Below, piece by piece: positions 1 to 7,666 of a stretch of DNA of 26,958 bases. A program made the position numbers and the translations under genes. The notes below the pieces were generated by a model. The model made no database searches, had not been told where the DNA came from, and was given only the letters and a program-made list of their open reading frames with translations. Source of the stretch: Actinomycetota bacterium (lineage in GTDB: Bacteria > Actinomycetota > Thermoleophilia > Solirubrobacterales > Solirubrobacteraceae); assembly GCA_005888335.1 (NCBI GenBank), contig VAWY01000171.1, forward strand, positions 1 through 26,958, read 5' to 3'. Within the stretch, counting starts at the first letter, position 1; each line of letters begins with the position of its first letter.

Positions 1-18
1 CGTGTCCGTCAGGAGAGC

Positions 19-231
19 ATGCGGCTCTCGACATCAGCACCGGACGCCCCGGCTACCTACGGGCAGCGGCAACTCGGACGGGGGGTGTTCGGCCGCTCGT
101 CCGACGAAGCGGGCGAGATGTCGATCGCCCGTCGCGTCGCTGCTCTGGCCAGTTCGCCGCGCCGTCTCGCTGCGGGGCTCGCGCGTAACTCGACCGGGGG
201 CAACCCGGGGTTCGCGCGACAGAGGTGTTAG
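19..231 (+). CDS. possible small ORF of unknown function before the relaxase
   Basis: An open frame of 70 codons ends in TAG immediately before the relaxase ATG, so the two would be translationally adjacent. The third codon positions are mostly G or C, but this is weak evidence in such GC-rich DNA. I recognise no family, signal peptide or membrane segment. The stretch 1-231 could equally be a non-coding leader of the relaxase gene, with an AGAGG ribosome-binding site at 221-225. Confidence 0.2.
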   Translation: MRLSTSAPDAPATYGQRQLGRGVFGRSSDEAGEMSIARRVAALASSPRRLAAGLARNSTGGNPGFARQRC

Positions 232-1335
232 ATGCTGTCGCTCGGCAAGCTCGCCGCGGGCCCGGATGCGGGCCGCTACTACGAGGAAGCTGTCGCGCGG
301 GGGCGCGAGGACTACTACGCCGGCGAGGGCGAGGCGCCCGGGCGCTGGGTGGGCGCGGGCGCCGCGATGCTGGGCCTGCGGGCGACGGTCGAGGACGGCG
401 AGGTGGGCCATCTGCTGGCTGGCGAGGACCCTGCGAGCGGCGCGCTGCTCGGGCGGAAGATCACCGAGGGGAGAGTGGCCGGCTTCGACCTGACGTTCAA
501 GGCCCAAGAGCGTCGGCATCTGTTCGGCATCGGCGAGGCGGAGATCGCTCGCGTCGTGCGGGAGTGCCACGACGTCGCCGTCGACGACGCGGTGGGCTAC
601 CTGGAGCGCGAGGCGTGTCGCGCGCGGCGCGGGAAGGACGGCGTGCTGCAGGTCGAGGGCCGCGGCTTCGTCGGCGCCGCGTTCGGGCACCGGACGTCGC
701 GCGCCGGCGATCCGCTGCTGCACACCCACGTCGTGGTCGCCAACCGCACGCAGGGGCCCGACGGGCGATGGACGGCGCTCGATGCTCGGGTGATCTACCG
801 GCACGCCAAGACCGCCGGCTACCTCTACCAGGCGCGGCTTCGCCACGAGGTCACCGAGCGGCTCGGACTGGAGTGGGGCGAGGTGCGCAAGGGGTCGGCA
901 GACCTGGCGGGCTTCTCGCGCGAGCTCGTCGAGCACTTCTCTCAGCGGCGCGCCGAGATCGTCGAGGAGCTCGCGCAGCGGGGAGGGAACTCCCTGCTGG
1001 CGGCGCAGACGGCAGCGCTCGCGACGCGCAAGGGGAAGGACTACGGCGTGCCGATCGAGCGGCTGCGTGAGGAGTGGAGGGCGCGCGCCGCCGAGCACGG
1101 GCTTGATCGCGAGCACTGCGAGGAGTTGCTCGCGCGACGGGTCGCGGCATCGCGTCCCGAGACCATCGACCTCCACGCCCTGACGCGCAGCGCGAGCACG
1201 TTCACGCGCCGCGACGTCCTCCAGGCGGTCGCCGCCACGTACCGCGCTGGCGTCACTGCGATCGAGCTGGAGGCGGAGGTCGACGCCGGTCCTGGCCGGC
1301 CGCGAGGTCGTGCGCATCGCCGTAGCGGGCGATGA
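232..1335 (+). pseudogene. MobF/TraA-type conjugative relaxase, N-terminal half of a split gene
   Basis: This encodes the relaxase domain (TrwC/TraI family), which nicks the transfer origin and attaches covalently to DNA through N-terminal tyrosines. The start is an ATG with AGAGG six bases upstream, and the protein begins MLSLGKLAAG. Candidate catalytic tyrosines are Y16/Y17 (with Y28/Y29 nearby). The metal-binding histidine motif is seen as HRTSRAGDPLLHTHVVVAN near residues 152-171. The frame ends at 1335 in an unrelated Arg/Gly-rich tail. The natural continuation (AGREVVRIAV...) is in the next frame, so one extra base near 1288-1290 separates relaxase from helicase. A second defect lies at 503-521, where the usual APKSVSxLF stretch reads AQERRHLF, while KSVGI is spelled in another frame. 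The product is probably non-functional in transfer. Confidence 0.85.
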
Positions 1336-2998
1336 GCCGCGGTACACGACCACCGAGCAGCTGCGGCTCGAGCGCGAGCTGCTCGACCGCGCACGCGATC
1401 GGCTCCACGCGCACGTAGGCCGCGCGCGAGCAGACCTCATCGAGGAGGCGATCGCGCGCCGGTCGCTGAGCGGCGAGCAGGCCGAGCTGGTGCCGGCCCT
1501 GACGTCGTCGGGCGCTGGCATCGAGGTTGTGCGCGCCCCGGCGGGCGCGGGGAAGACCTTCGCTCTGGACGCCGCGCGCGAGGCGTGGACGCGTTCGGGC
1601 ATCGACGTCGTCGGGTGCGCGCTGTCGGCGCGGGCGGCAGCGGAGCTCCGCGAGCAGGCGGCGATCGACGCGACCACGGTCGCGCGACTCAGGCGCGCGC
1701 TCGACCGCGGCCACCGGCTCGGTTATCGCGGCGTGGTCGTCGTCGACGAAGCGGGCATGGTTGGCACGCGTGAGCTGGCGGAGCTGGCGCGCCACGCCGA
1801 CGACCGCGGCGCCAAGCTCGTGCTCGTCGGCGACGACAGGCAGCTGCCCGAGATCGAGGCCGGTGGCGCATTCCGCGCGCTCGCCGAGCGCCAGGGTGCG
1901 CTCGAGCTGCGCGAGGTCCGTCGACAGCGCGAGGCGTGGGACCGCGAAGCGCTCAGCGAGCTGCGCGAAGGCCGCCCCGAGAAGTGGGCCAGGGAGTACG
2001 CCGCGCGCGACCGGCTGGTGACAGCGCCGACGACGCCGGCGCTCCGCGCGCGCCTGGCCGACGACTGGTGGGCATCGCGCGAGCGCGGCGACGATGCGCT
2101 GATGGTCGCGCTGCGCCGTCGCGACGTCGCCGACCTCAATCAGCTGGGCCGCGAGCGGATGCGCGCGGCTGAGCGTCTGCGCGGCGAGGACGTCGAGCTC
2201 GGCCCACGGTCGTTCGCCGTCGGTGACCGCGTCGTGTTGGCGCGCAACGATCGCGACCTCGACGTCGTCAACGGCGAGCGTGGCGAGGTTCGAGCCGTCA
2301 GCGCCAGCGAGATCAGTCTTCGCCTCGACCGCGGCCGTGACGTCCGCCTGCCGGCCAGCTACGCCGGCGAGCACCTCGACCACGGCTACGCCATGACCGC
2401 GCACCGCGTCCAGGGCGCCACCGTGGATCGCACGTTCGTGCTCGGGTCCGACGAGACCTATCGCGAGTGGGGCTACACCGCGCTCAGCCGCCACCGCGAC
2501 AGCGCGCACTTCTATGTCACCGCGCCGGCGCCGTTCCTCAACCGCCCGGCTCAGAGCCTGCAGGACAAGCAGGAGCTGGTTGACACGATCGTGCGTACCT
2601 TCGAGGACAGCCGCAAGCAGGAGCTCGCCCTCGAAGCCGTCGAACGCGATCCGCATGTCGCGCACGTGCTGCGCGAGCTCGATCGCGCCCGCGAGCATGC
2701 GCGCGCCGACGAGCGACGCATCCAAACGCTGCGAGATGAGCGCCAGCAGACGCCGTGGTACCGGCGTGCCCCGCGCCGCGACCTCGGACAGGCGCTCGAG
2801 ACGAGCGAACGCGCAGTGGCCAACGGTGCAGGGCGCGTCGACGAGTTACGCGAGGACGTCGAGCGGCTGATCGGCACGCCTCGGCCGCTGCCCGAGGGAC
2901 GGCCGGCTCGCGAGGTCCTCGCGCACGCGGCGTGGCTCGACCGCGGGAGGGCACTGACGCGGGACGCGCACGACGTCGGCCTCGGGATCGACCGATGA
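1310..2998 (+). pseudogene. MobF/TraA-type relaxase, C-terminal helicase half
   Basis: This is the superfamily 1 (RecD/TraI-like) helicase portion of the same conjugative protein, displaced by one frame from the relaxase half. Visible motifs are Walker A APAGAGKT (about residue 77), Walker B VVVDEAG followed by VLVGDDRQLPEIEAGGAF, and the C-terminal helicase motifs TAHRVQGAT and YTALSRHRD. The coding frame extends upstream to about 1290; the first ATG in frame is 1310, but there is no convincing ribosome-binding site there, so it may not be translated alone. Removing one base near 1289 would give a single protein of about 920 residues, a usual size for actinobacterial TraA/MobF proteins. The end overlaps the next gene by 4 nt (ATGA), typical of an intact operon before the break. 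Confidence 0.85.
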
Positions 2999-3312
2999 CC
3001 GACGACGAGGTCGACGTCGTGGCTCGTCGCGTCGCCATCCTGCTTCGCGGCGCCGGCGAAGCTCCGCCGCTGCTCACCGCGGCCCAGGTCGCAAGACGCT
3101 TCGGCGTCGCGCGCAGCTGGGTCTACGCTCACGCCGACGAGCTCGGTGTCGTGCGTCTTGGCGCCGGACCGCGGCCGCGGCTGCGGTTCGATCCCGCGGT
3201 GGTGGTGCAGGTCCTCAATCCGACGACGCCCGTTGTGGCGCCGGGCTGCGAGCTGCTGCCGATCCGGCCGTCGAAGCCACGACGCCGCCGAGGTAAGGTG
3301 CGGGACGATTAG
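2995..3312 (+). CDS. small helix-turn-helix protein, excisionase-like
   Basis: A 105-residue protein whose ATG overlaps the relaxase stop codon. Residues about 22-45 (LTAAQVARRFGVARSWVYAH) form a MerR/excisionase-type helix-turn-helix, followed by RLRFDPAVVVQVL, the usual wing region of small Xis/AlpA proteins. The C-terminus is basic (RPSKPRRRRGK). It lies between relaxase and integrase, the common place for recombination directionality factors in actinobacterial integrative elements, where Xis bends DNA to favour excision. The stop codon lies inside a perfect hairpin that ends 2 nt before the integrase start. The function is inferred from motif and position; a transcriptional regulator of the element is the alternative. 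Confidence 0.7.
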   Translation: MTDDEVDVVARRVAILLRGAGEAPPLLTAAQVARRFGVARSWVYAHADELGVVRLGAGPRPRLRFDPAVVVQVLNPTTPVVAPGCELLPIRPSKPRRRRGKVRDD

Positions 3313-3335
3313 CGCCGTCCTCGGCGCTAATCGTC
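3304..3335 (+). repeat. perfect 14-bp-stem palindrome between xis and int
   Basis: GACGATTAGCGCCG (3304-3317), loop TCCT, then its exact reverse complement (3322-3335). The left arm contains the TAG stop of the excisionase-like gene, and the right arm ends 2 nt before the integrase ATG. No run of T follows, so a classical intrinsic terminator is unlikely. It could fold in mRNA and limit integrase translation, or act as a protein-binding site. Confidence 0.85.
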
Positions 3336-3337
3336 AG

Positions 3338-4674
3338 ATGCCGCCCAAGCCCACCGGCCAGGTCATCGAGCGCGAGACGCGCGATGGGCGCGTGTTCGCG
3401 CTGTGCTTCCGCGCCTACGGCGAGCGCCAGTACCTGAGCCTCGGCTCGACGGCCGACGGCCGACGGCTGGAGCCGCGAGCGCGCCGAGCGCGAGCTGCGC
3501 CACGTCCTCGCCGACGTCGAGCGCGGCATCTGGATCCCGCCCGTCGAGGCGCCGGCCGCTGCGCCGCCCGATCCCGGCTTCCACGCCTTCGCGTCCGAGT
3601 GGCTCGCCGCCCGCGAGGGCGAGCTGCGCGCCCACGACGATCGCCGACTACGCGTGGCAGCTGTCCAATCACCTGCTGCCGTTCTTCCACCGCCACCGGC
3701 TGTCGCAGATCACCGTCGCCGAGGTCGACCGCTACCGCGAGCACAAGGTCCGCGAGGGCGAGCTGTCGGCCGAGTCGATCAACAAGACGATCACCCGGCT
3801 CGGGCAGATACTCGCCGTCGCCGAAGAGCGCGACCTGATCGCGCGCAACCCCGTGCGCGTCAACACGCGCAATCGCAGCTCAAGGCCCGCCGCCCGCGCG
3901 CCGTGTTCCTCGACAGCGCCGAGGCGATCCAGGCGCTGCTCGATGCCGCGACCGACCTCGACGCATGCAGCGTCGCGCGCACCGACGGCCGGCGCGCGCA
4001 CGCTCGTCTTCGCCGGTCTGCGGATCGGCGAGGCCTGTGCGCTGCGCTGGCGCGACGTCGACCTAGCGTCGGCGCGCATCCTGGTCGGCGAGTCCAAGAC
4101 CGATGCCGGCGTGCGGGAGGTCGAGATCCGCGCGATCTTGCGCGACGAGCTGGACCGCCACAAGCTGCGCTCGCGCGCGACCGGACCCGAGGATCTGGTC
4201 TTCACCACTGCGACCGGCGCCCCGCGCGACCGGACCAACGCGCGCCAGCGCGTGATCCTCCCCGTCGTCGAGCGCGCCGACGAGCTGCTCGCCGACAGCG
4301 GCCAGCCGCCGCTGCCCGCCGGCGTCACGGCGCACAAGCTCCGCCAAACGTGCGCGTCGGTGCTCGTGATGCTCGGCGAGGACCCGGCTCACGTGATGGG
4401 CCAGCTGGGGCACACCGACCCGGCCTTCACCCTGCGCGTCTACACCCACGCCATGCGCCGCGACGAGGGCGCCAAGGAGCGCATGCGAGCGCTCGTGGAG
4501 GGCCGTGATTGGGCACGATTGGGCACAGACGGGCCAAATCGCCCCTCGGAGGCCCCTTCGCTACCCCTCCCCCAAAACGACGAAAGCCCCACAGGTGCAG
4601 GGCCTTCCGACGATGGGCGCGGCTGGTTTCGAACCAGCGACCTCTCGCGTGTGAAGCGAGCGCTCTCCCACTGA
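3338..4674 (+). pseudogene. tyrosine recombinase (phage/ICE integrase), frameshifted
   Basis: Site-specific integrase with an N-terminal SAM-like core-binding region (TTIADYAWQLSNHLLPFF, ...VDRYREHKV...) and a C-terminal catalytic domain. Catalytic residues are readable: Arg in GLRIGEACALRW, HKLRQT (HxxR), LGHTD, and the nucleophile Tyr in RVYTHAM. The protein is spread over three frames. An extra GACGGCC unit at about 3449-3469 shifts the frame, then there is one extra base near 3630, one missing base near 3878, and one extra near 3998. Correcting these yields one continuous integrase of about 440 residues. There is no Shine-Dalgarno; the start is directly behind a strong hairpin. The final codons run into the tRNA-Val gene on the opposite strand, as expected for an integrase beside its attachment site. 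Confidence 0.85.
4574..4606 (-). terminator. probable terminator of tRNA-Val
   Basis: On the minus strand, just after the tRNA, a 7-bp stem (AAGGCCC with GGGCTTT, one G-U pair) encloses a loop of about 10 nt and is followed by a T-rich tail (TTTCGTCGTTTT). It lies inside the C-terminal coding part of the integrase relic. Confidence 0.5.
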
Positions 4675-4685
4675 GCTACGCGCCC
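4614..4685 (-). tRNA. tRNA-Val (CAC anticodon)
   Basis: The reverse complement folds as a full cloverleaf of 72 nt: acceptor GGGCGCG/CGCGCCC with discriminator A, D arm GCTC...GAGC, anticodon stem CTCGC/GCGAG with loop TTCACAC (anticodon CAC, reading GUG valine codons), and T arm GCTGG TTCGAAA CCAGC. CCA is not encoded. The integrase relic faces its 3' end, so this 3' end is the probable attachment site of the element to the left. The gene itself is intact. Confidence 0.95.
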
Positions 4686-4694
4686 TTTTCCCGA

Positions 4695-4722
4695 TGGATA
4701 CTAGCTTTTCGGGAGGTAGCAA
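4695..4722 (-). promoter_or_regulatory. candidate promoter of tRNA-Val
   Basis: On the minus strand, TTGCTA (4722-4717) is separated by 16 nt from TATCCA (4700-4695), about 9 nt before the tRNA 5' end. Spacing and position fit a sigma-70-type promoter, but the -10 match is imperfect. Confidence 0.3.
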
Positions 4723-4847
4723 CGGGTCTGGCGGACCGATCGCAGAAACTGCGAGAGGTCGCCAGGACTCCGGTCAGGGCAACGTATCGCGCGGCGGCTC
4801 GATCATGCGTCGAGTGCCTACGCGGCGGGCGGAGGCGGGCCCTGTCA

Positions 4848-4875
4848 TGACGGCATATCGTCAATTTGACGGCAT
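4848..4875 (+). promoter_or_regulatory. candidate operator of the RHH/Fic module
   Basis: TGACGGCAT occurs at 4848-4856 and again at 4867-4875. Between them an inverted copy (TGACGATAT on the minus strand, 4863-4855) makes TGACG-N6-CGTCA. Three related half-sites in 28 bp directly ahead of the RHH gene are what an autoregulating RHH antitoxin would bind. The second site overlaps the putative -35 box. Confidence 0.5.
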
Positions 4876-4894
4876 CAGGCCGTTGCGCAAGAAT
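4866..4894 (+). promoter_or_regulatory. candidate promoter giving a leaderless RHH/Fic mRNA
   Basis: TTGACG (4866-4871), 17 nt, then AAGAAT (4889-4894). The ATG of the RHH gene begins 7 nt after the -10, with no Shine-Dalgarno before it, so transcription would start at or next to the A of the start codon. Confidence 0.4.
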
Positions 4895-4900
4895 CCGATC

Positions 4901-5230
4901 ATGGAGACGGTGAAGTTCACGCTGCGCTTCGAGAAGGCCGAGACGCACGAGCTGCTGCGGCTGCTCGCCGCGCGCTGGGGCATCTCGATGAACCGGCTGG
5001 CCGAGGACATCCTCGAGCGCGAGCTGCGGATCGGTGCGCTGCTGGAGGAGGCGGCGGTGCTCGAGACGCTCGAGTTGCTGCGCCGCTACCGGCCCGAGCG
5101 CGAGCTGCGGGCGGACATCGCGGCGATCGCGCGCGCCGAGGTCGAGGTCGACGATCCGGCCGAGGGGCGCATGGTCGACGCCCGGGCGGTCGCCGACCCG
5201 CACGGCATCGCCGCGGCGTTCGCCTCCTGA
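4901..5230 (+). CDS. ribbon-helix-helix antitoxin-like regulator paired with Fic
   Basis: A 109-residue protein. Residues 1-45 (METVKFTLRFEKAETHELL, then GISMNRLAEDILERELR) fit a CopG/Arc-type ribbon-helix-helix: a short beta strand, then two helices with the SMNRLAEDIL pattern. The rest is charged and helical (ELLRRYRPERELRADIAAI), a plausible toxin-binding tail. The ATG at 4901 is preferred to upstream starts at 4694 or 4847 because the protein then begins at the strand of the fold and leaves the repeated operator candidate outside the gene. It precedes a Fic gene by 3 nt, so I read the pair as a toxin-antitoxin operon. I do not see the S/T-x-x-x-E-G/N Fic-inhibition motif, so neutralisation would have to work differently. 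Confidence 0.7.
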   Translation: METVKFTLRFEKAETHELLRLLAARWGISMNRLAEDILERELRIGALLEEAAVLETLELLRRYRPERELRADIAAIARAEVEVDDPAEGRMVDARAVADPHGIAAAFAS

Positions 5231-5233
5231 CGG

Positions 5234-5875
5234 GTGCCAGTCGCCTGCGACGACGACCCGCCCGGGTCGGCGCCGACCATCGCCGCCAGCATCGCCCGCC
5301 TGCTCGTCGAGCTGGCCGCGACCGCGGGCGCCCGCGAGGCGCCCGCGGTCGCCATGGCGTTGGACTGGCACCGCCGCGTCTACGACGGCGTGGCGCTGCC
5401 GGTCGACTACTACGCCGGCAACGTCCGCCACAGCGACCCCGCACTGCCGGAGCTGTGCGGCTACGAGGTCGCGGTCGGCGCGCGCCCCGGGGTGGCGTCG
5501 GCCGAGGTGCCCGACGCGCTGGCCCATTTCGAGGCGGTCGCCCGGGCGACGGTGGCCACCGTCGATGGCCTGGTGGCGGCCGGCGAACCACCACGGGATT
5601 TCGACGCGCTGCGCGCGGTGATGAACCTGTGCGCCGGTCTGCACGGCGAGTGGGTGCGCATCCACCCGTTCGCCATCGGCAACGGCCGCACCGCGCGGCT
5701 GTGGGCCAACTGGGCCGCCCTGCGCTATGGCTTGCCGGCGTTCGTCGGTCTACGTCCGCGCCCGGAGGGCATCGGCTACGCGCTGGCGTGCTACGCGTCG
5801 ATGGGGCGCGGCCACTCGGTCATGGTCGGCGTGCTGTTGCAGATGCTCGACGAGCGGCTCCGCGGCGGGCCCTGA
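5234..5875 (+). CDS. Fic-domain protein, probable toxin
   Basis: A 213-residue Fic/DOC-family protein. Fic enzymes usually transfer AMP or another phosphate-containing group from a nucleotide to a target protein. The core motif HPFAIGNGRTAR (about residues 147-158) keeps the catalytic His and the anion-binding GNGR, followed by LWANWAALRYGLP, typical of the family. The acidic residue normally before GNGR, which helps bind Mg2+, is Ile here. No inhibitory S/T-x-x-x-E-G/N motif is visible in the protein. The start is GTG three bases after the RHH stop, consistent with coupled translation. It lies immediately beyond the tRNA attachment site, a usual landing area for acquired modules. The target and exact reaction are unknown. 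Confidence 0.8.
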   Translation: MPVACDDDPPGSAPTIAASIARLLVELAATAGAREAPAVAMALDWHRRVYDGVALPVDYYAGNVRHSDPALPELCGYEVAVGARPGVASAEVPDALAHFEAVARATVATVDGLVAAGEPPRDFDALRAVMNLCAGLHGEWVRIHPFAIGNGRTARLWANWAALRYGLPAFVGLRPRPEGIGYALACYASMGRGHSVMVGVLLQMLDERLRGGP

Positions 5876-5926
5876 TCTCCGCCTCGCCGGCGCGCACGGC
5901 TGGGCGGCTCTGTGGGGTGCGCAGCG

Positions 5927-6219
5927 ATGACGTTCGTCATCCGTGAGGCACCGGGGCGACCGCCGTCGCGGGCGAGTACCTGGTCGACAACGATGTGGCG
6001 ACGTGCCGGACGACCTGCCGGCGCTCTACGCGGCGCTGGCGGGGCGGCGCGGGTTCTGTCTCGTCGTCATCGCGAGGGCGTCGTACTCGGACGAGCGCGG
6101 CGGAGCGCTGAGCGCGCCGCCCAGGACGCGACCCGCCGCACCGCGATCGTGACGACGCCCGAGGCCGCCTACTGTGCGTCATCTCGCGGGCCGACGCCGA
6201 GCGCCGGCTCGGCGGGTAG
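5927..6219 (+). pseudogene. frameshifted relic of an unrecognised small protein
   Basis: No single frame is convincing, but coding-like segments connect across frames: MTFVIREAPG, then ATAVAGEYLVDND, then DVPDDLPALYAALAGRRGFC, then REGVVLGRARRSAERAAQDA with TRRTAIVTTPEAAY, and finally CVISRADAERRLGG followed by TAG at 6217-6219. Joining them needs about four small indels. I do not recognise the family. The remaining 6220-6436 shows nothing I can support as a gene. Confidence 0.4.
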
Positions 6220-6436
6220 TCGCCCCTTGGCGGCCGTCGATACCCGGCGTCGCATCCTGGCCGTGCCTGGCTGACGCTAGACGCGAGTTCGGTCAACCGG
6301 GCCGGCCGCCCGGGCCATACGTGCCCAGGGACAGGGCGCGGCGTGGCCGCCGACGCCATCGCGGCTGGGCGGCGGCGCGCGAGCGCCGCCCATTGCTTCT
6401 CCGTGCCCGTCCGTTGACGACACCAAGGAGAAGGTG

Positions 6437-6843
6437 ATGTCGACAGCCCGAGACAACCTGGAGGTCGTCGTCGCTGGTTGCACGCGATGCGTCGCGCCGA
6501 CCTGGCCGCAGTCGAGGCCGTGCTCGAGTCGACCGTGGTCTGGCGCGGGCTTCCCGCCGGCGCGGTCTGCCATGACCGCGACGAGGTCCTCGACATGCTC
6601 CGAGCCGACGAGCTGCGCGAGGGACTGCGGTCCATCTGGGCGCTTGAGCTCGTCGCCGGCGAAAGCGCCGTCGTGCTCGGCGTGCGCTCGCCCGCGCTCG
6701 ACCCGATCGGCGACGTGGCGCCGTCCCGCCAGCTGTTCAACGTCTTCGCGATCCGCGGCGGACGGATCGCCGCGATCCAGGACTACGCCACGCGCGCCGA
6801 CGCCCTGCGGGCCGCCGGCGCCGAGGAGCCCGGCCGGGCGTAG
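6437..6843 (+). pseudogene. SnoaL/NTF2-like domain protein with a one-base deletion
   Basis: An ATG at 6437 with AAGGAG (6425-6430) begins MSTARDNLEVVVA, then the frame breaks near 6471-6473. One frame over, the protein continues WLHAMRRADLAAVEAVLEST... to TAG at 6843. The combined product of about 136 residues has the shape of a SnoaL-like/NTF2 cone-fold protein: an N-terminal helix, then VVWRGLP, the strand LELVAGESAVVLGVR, and a C-terminal FNVFAIRGGRIAAIQDY, a very typical last strand of this family (often ending IxxxxDYxD). Such proteins are diverse small enzymes or binding proteins, so no reaction can be assigned. Translation could restart at an internal ATG at 6484 or a GTG/TTG near 6478. 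Confidence 0.65.
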
Positions 6844-7660
6844 TGGACGGGCCTCAGGCGGCGGCGCGACGCATACGCCGCCGCCAGCGTGGCACGACGA
6901 GCACGCCCTCGTCGACGCCGAGCCGGCGCGCCACCGCAGCGCGTCCTGCGGCTGACGCCCAAGCGGCCGAGCAGCTCGGTGGCCAGCGCGTCGCGGTCCT
7001 GCCCATATCTGCGACCGGCTGCGGGGGAGCCCACATCAACCAGCGAGGTTCGCACAGCCCGATCCTGAGCCCGCGGCCGGCGGTGAGCTGCTGCGGCGGG
7101 CGCGGCGAGCGGGCCGGCGGGCTGGAATGTGCTGGCTGCGTACGAGCTCGGGATGTTTGACCGCCTCACCGCCGTCGCCGAGAGCCGCGCGTTCTTTGCG
7201 AGCGTCTCGAGCACGGCCGCGTCCTCGACTCGAGCAGCGCCCGATCCGGCGACGGTGGCGATCGTCGCCTGGGCGACCGCTCGAAGGTCAGCCGGCTGCT
7301 GCCGGGCGGAACGCTGTAACCCCCGGTTCGCCCGCGGCGCTGCGTGCCGACGCTGTCGGCGAGTCCCGGTCAGCGGGTGAGGACGGTCCGGGACGCGCGG
7401 TGACGTGCTCGACCAGCGCGTTGTCGATGAACCGCATGCTGATCGTCAGACGGCCGGAGGGGGTAGGCGCCGCGCGTCGCCGAACGTCGTGCGCACGCCG
7501 AACGGTGCGTCCGATCGCCACGCGGCGGTCGAGACCGTCTTCGTGCCGGCCTTCGGCGTGGCGCCCGCTCGAGTTCCTCGCGGTGTCAAACGGTTGTCGA
7601 GGCGGCTGCACAGCCGCGCGCCCAACCGCTAAAAAGAGCAAACCGGTATCGACCCGAGGA
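6844..7660. other. about 800 bp without an intact gene; degraded coding remnants
   Basis: No complete gene with a plausible start, ribosome-binding site and family pattern is visible. On the minus strand two coding-like stretches stand out. One at about 6854-7040 spans shifted frames (DRDALATELLGRLG, then VARRLGVDEGVLVVPRWRRR before TGA). The other, around 7390-7450, reads GRLTISMRFIDNALVEHVTA. On the plus strand 7129-7200 reads LAAYELGMFDRLTAVAES. I can name none of them. The region looks like old pseudogene debris rather than a regulatory spacer. Confidence 0.4.
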
Positions 7661-7666
7661 GTGACC

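Noticed and set aside
34..1677. Long open frame on the minus strand opposite the relaxase
   Set aside because: Arg/Ala-rich, with no motifs, lying antisense to a clear MobF gene; an artefact of high GC content.
4509..4850. Small plus-strand ORF reading ARLVSNQRPLACEASALP over the tRNA
   Set aside because: This peptide is the antisense translation of tRNA-Val, a known false-gene pattern.
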